A DNA stretch of 64,000 bases from Cochleicola gelatinilyticus (GTDB taxonomy: Bacteria; Bacteroidota; Bacteroidia; Flavobacteriales; Flavobacteriaceae). The notes under the pieces are model-generated. The model ran no database searches and was not told where the DNA came from. It saw only the letters and a program-made list of their open reading frames with translations. Positions 63,691-64,000 of this stretch are shown here, one piece after another. Where the stretch lies: NCBI RefSeq assembly GCF_001637325.1, contig NZ_LRXL01000053.1:124001-188000 (forward strand), given 5' to 3'. Both the position numbers and the translations under genes were made by a program. How positions within the stretch are numbered: the stretch's first letter is position 1; the number at the start of each line of letters is the position of its first letter.

Positions 63691-63725
63691 GAACTGTTAA
63701 TTAAACTTCAGATTCATTAAGAGGC

Positions 63726-64000
63726 TTAATTAATGCTTCTTATAATGAGATTAGGCGTTCCTTCACTCTGTCGAAACTTAATCGATTTAGTAAGATTGTT
63801 TGCGCCTTCTCGTTGAAAGCTTAAATTATCTCCATCTTGAACAAGATCTAAAGTGACATCCTGACTTCGATTATTGATAAAGTCTGTAAATGTGTTGGAG
63901 TTACCGTTCTGAATTAAATTAGCTACTACCGTATTCGCTACATACGTCATCGATGCCGTATTAAAATCTCCTTCTTGAGTAACATTTATCTCACTGGCAT
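63726..64000 (-). CDS. Curlin-repeat subunit (CsgA/CsgB-like), C-terminal part (partial)
   Basis: The frame is open through the right edge; the Met at 63950 is internal. The visible ~91 residues contain curlin-type repeats: INVTQEGDFNTA, NLIQNGNSNTFTDF, LDLVQDGDNLSFQREGANN, then a non-repeat end TPNLIIRSIN. The Q-x-G-x-x-N spacing at about 20-22 residue intervals is the amyloid strand-loop-strand unit. Position 35 bases upstream of csgE indicates it is the fibre subunit or nucleator exported by this operon. Which of CsgA or CsgB it is cannot be decided here. Confidence 0.85.
   Translation of the reverse strand, partial: ASEINVTQEGDFNTASMTYVANTVVANLIQNGNSNTFTDFINNRSQDVTLDLVQDGDNLSFQREGANNLTKSIKFRQSEGTPNLIIRSIN

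Noticed and set aside
1-64000. tRNA, rRNA, IS elements, prophage genes or CRISPR arrays
   Set aside because: Searched by eye through all intergenic regions; none found, and gaps are mostly too short to hold them.

Overview
The window is a stretch of chromosome from a member of the Bacteroidota, most likely a marine Flavobacteriaceae. Evidence: AT-rich DNA; three secreted proteins with the Por/type IX secretion C-terminal sorting domain (YPNP...GIY...K-rich end); Bacteroidota-type SecA, DnaJ, PurM, RF1 and PyrF; repeated TAnnTTTG promoter -7 boxes; and few Shine-Dalgarno sequences. I see no rRNA, tRNA, IS element, prophage or CRISPR array. Genes are tightly packed; only two gene-free gaps exceed 300 bases (7212-7566 and 26518-26888).

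Layout. 1-4.6 kb: C-terminus of SecA, a DUF4199 membrane protein and a 1003-residue T9SS cargo with three 188-residue repeats. 4.7-7.2 kb: an ECF sigma factor, membrane anti-sigma-like protein and exported repeat protein, with overlapping genes. 7.6-13.3 kb: Ohr, MeaB GTPase, a sugar-nucleotide epimerase and a translationally coupled lipid-glycosylation trio (GT2, LAB_N protein, GT39/ArnT-like). 13.4-19 kb: PAP2 phosphatase, MATE pump, ABC exporter, DUF1801 and DUF1853 proteins. 19-26.5 kb: one tight seven-gene minus-strand run (ABC ATPase, permease, MscS channel, outer-membrane protein, sigma-54-type response regulator, PPK2, M28 peptidase) that appears to end at a terminator inside the convergent DUF1853 gene. 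26.9-28.6 kb: grpE-dnaJ.

28.7-42.4 kb is housekeeping and accessory: YceI lipoprotein, MnmD, DUF4920, IlvE, a MazG-like enzyme, an M49 dipeptidyl-peptidase lipoprotein, SRPBCC/GyrI protein with FluC, a tandem pair of unknown exported proteins, and an MFS transporter preceded by what looks like a ribosome-controlled attenuator (23-codon leader ORF, competing stems, strong terminator), followed by a DJ-1/PfpI lipoprotein. 42-48.5 kb: Lrp regulator, AGCS symporter, membrane-bound LuxR-type regulator, T9SS protein and a Xre/RES toxin-antitoxin pair with a palindromic operator candidate. 48.6-59.5 kb: fused acyl-CoA mutase IcmF, T9SS protein, DUF4197, BtuF-like protein, PyrF, RF1, divergent MsrA and PurM. 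59.5-64 kb: a curli (type VIII secretion) operon, curlin subunit (cut by the edge)-csgE-csgF-csgG-lipoprotein, closed by a clear terminator.

The most unusual items are the MFS attenuator (39.5-39.7 kb), the toxin-antitoxin operator, the curli operon with an extended CsgE and an extra propeller-like lipoprotein, the 15-bp hairpin abutting the membrane regulator, and the sigma-54-type activator with GAFTSA and no DNA-binding domain.
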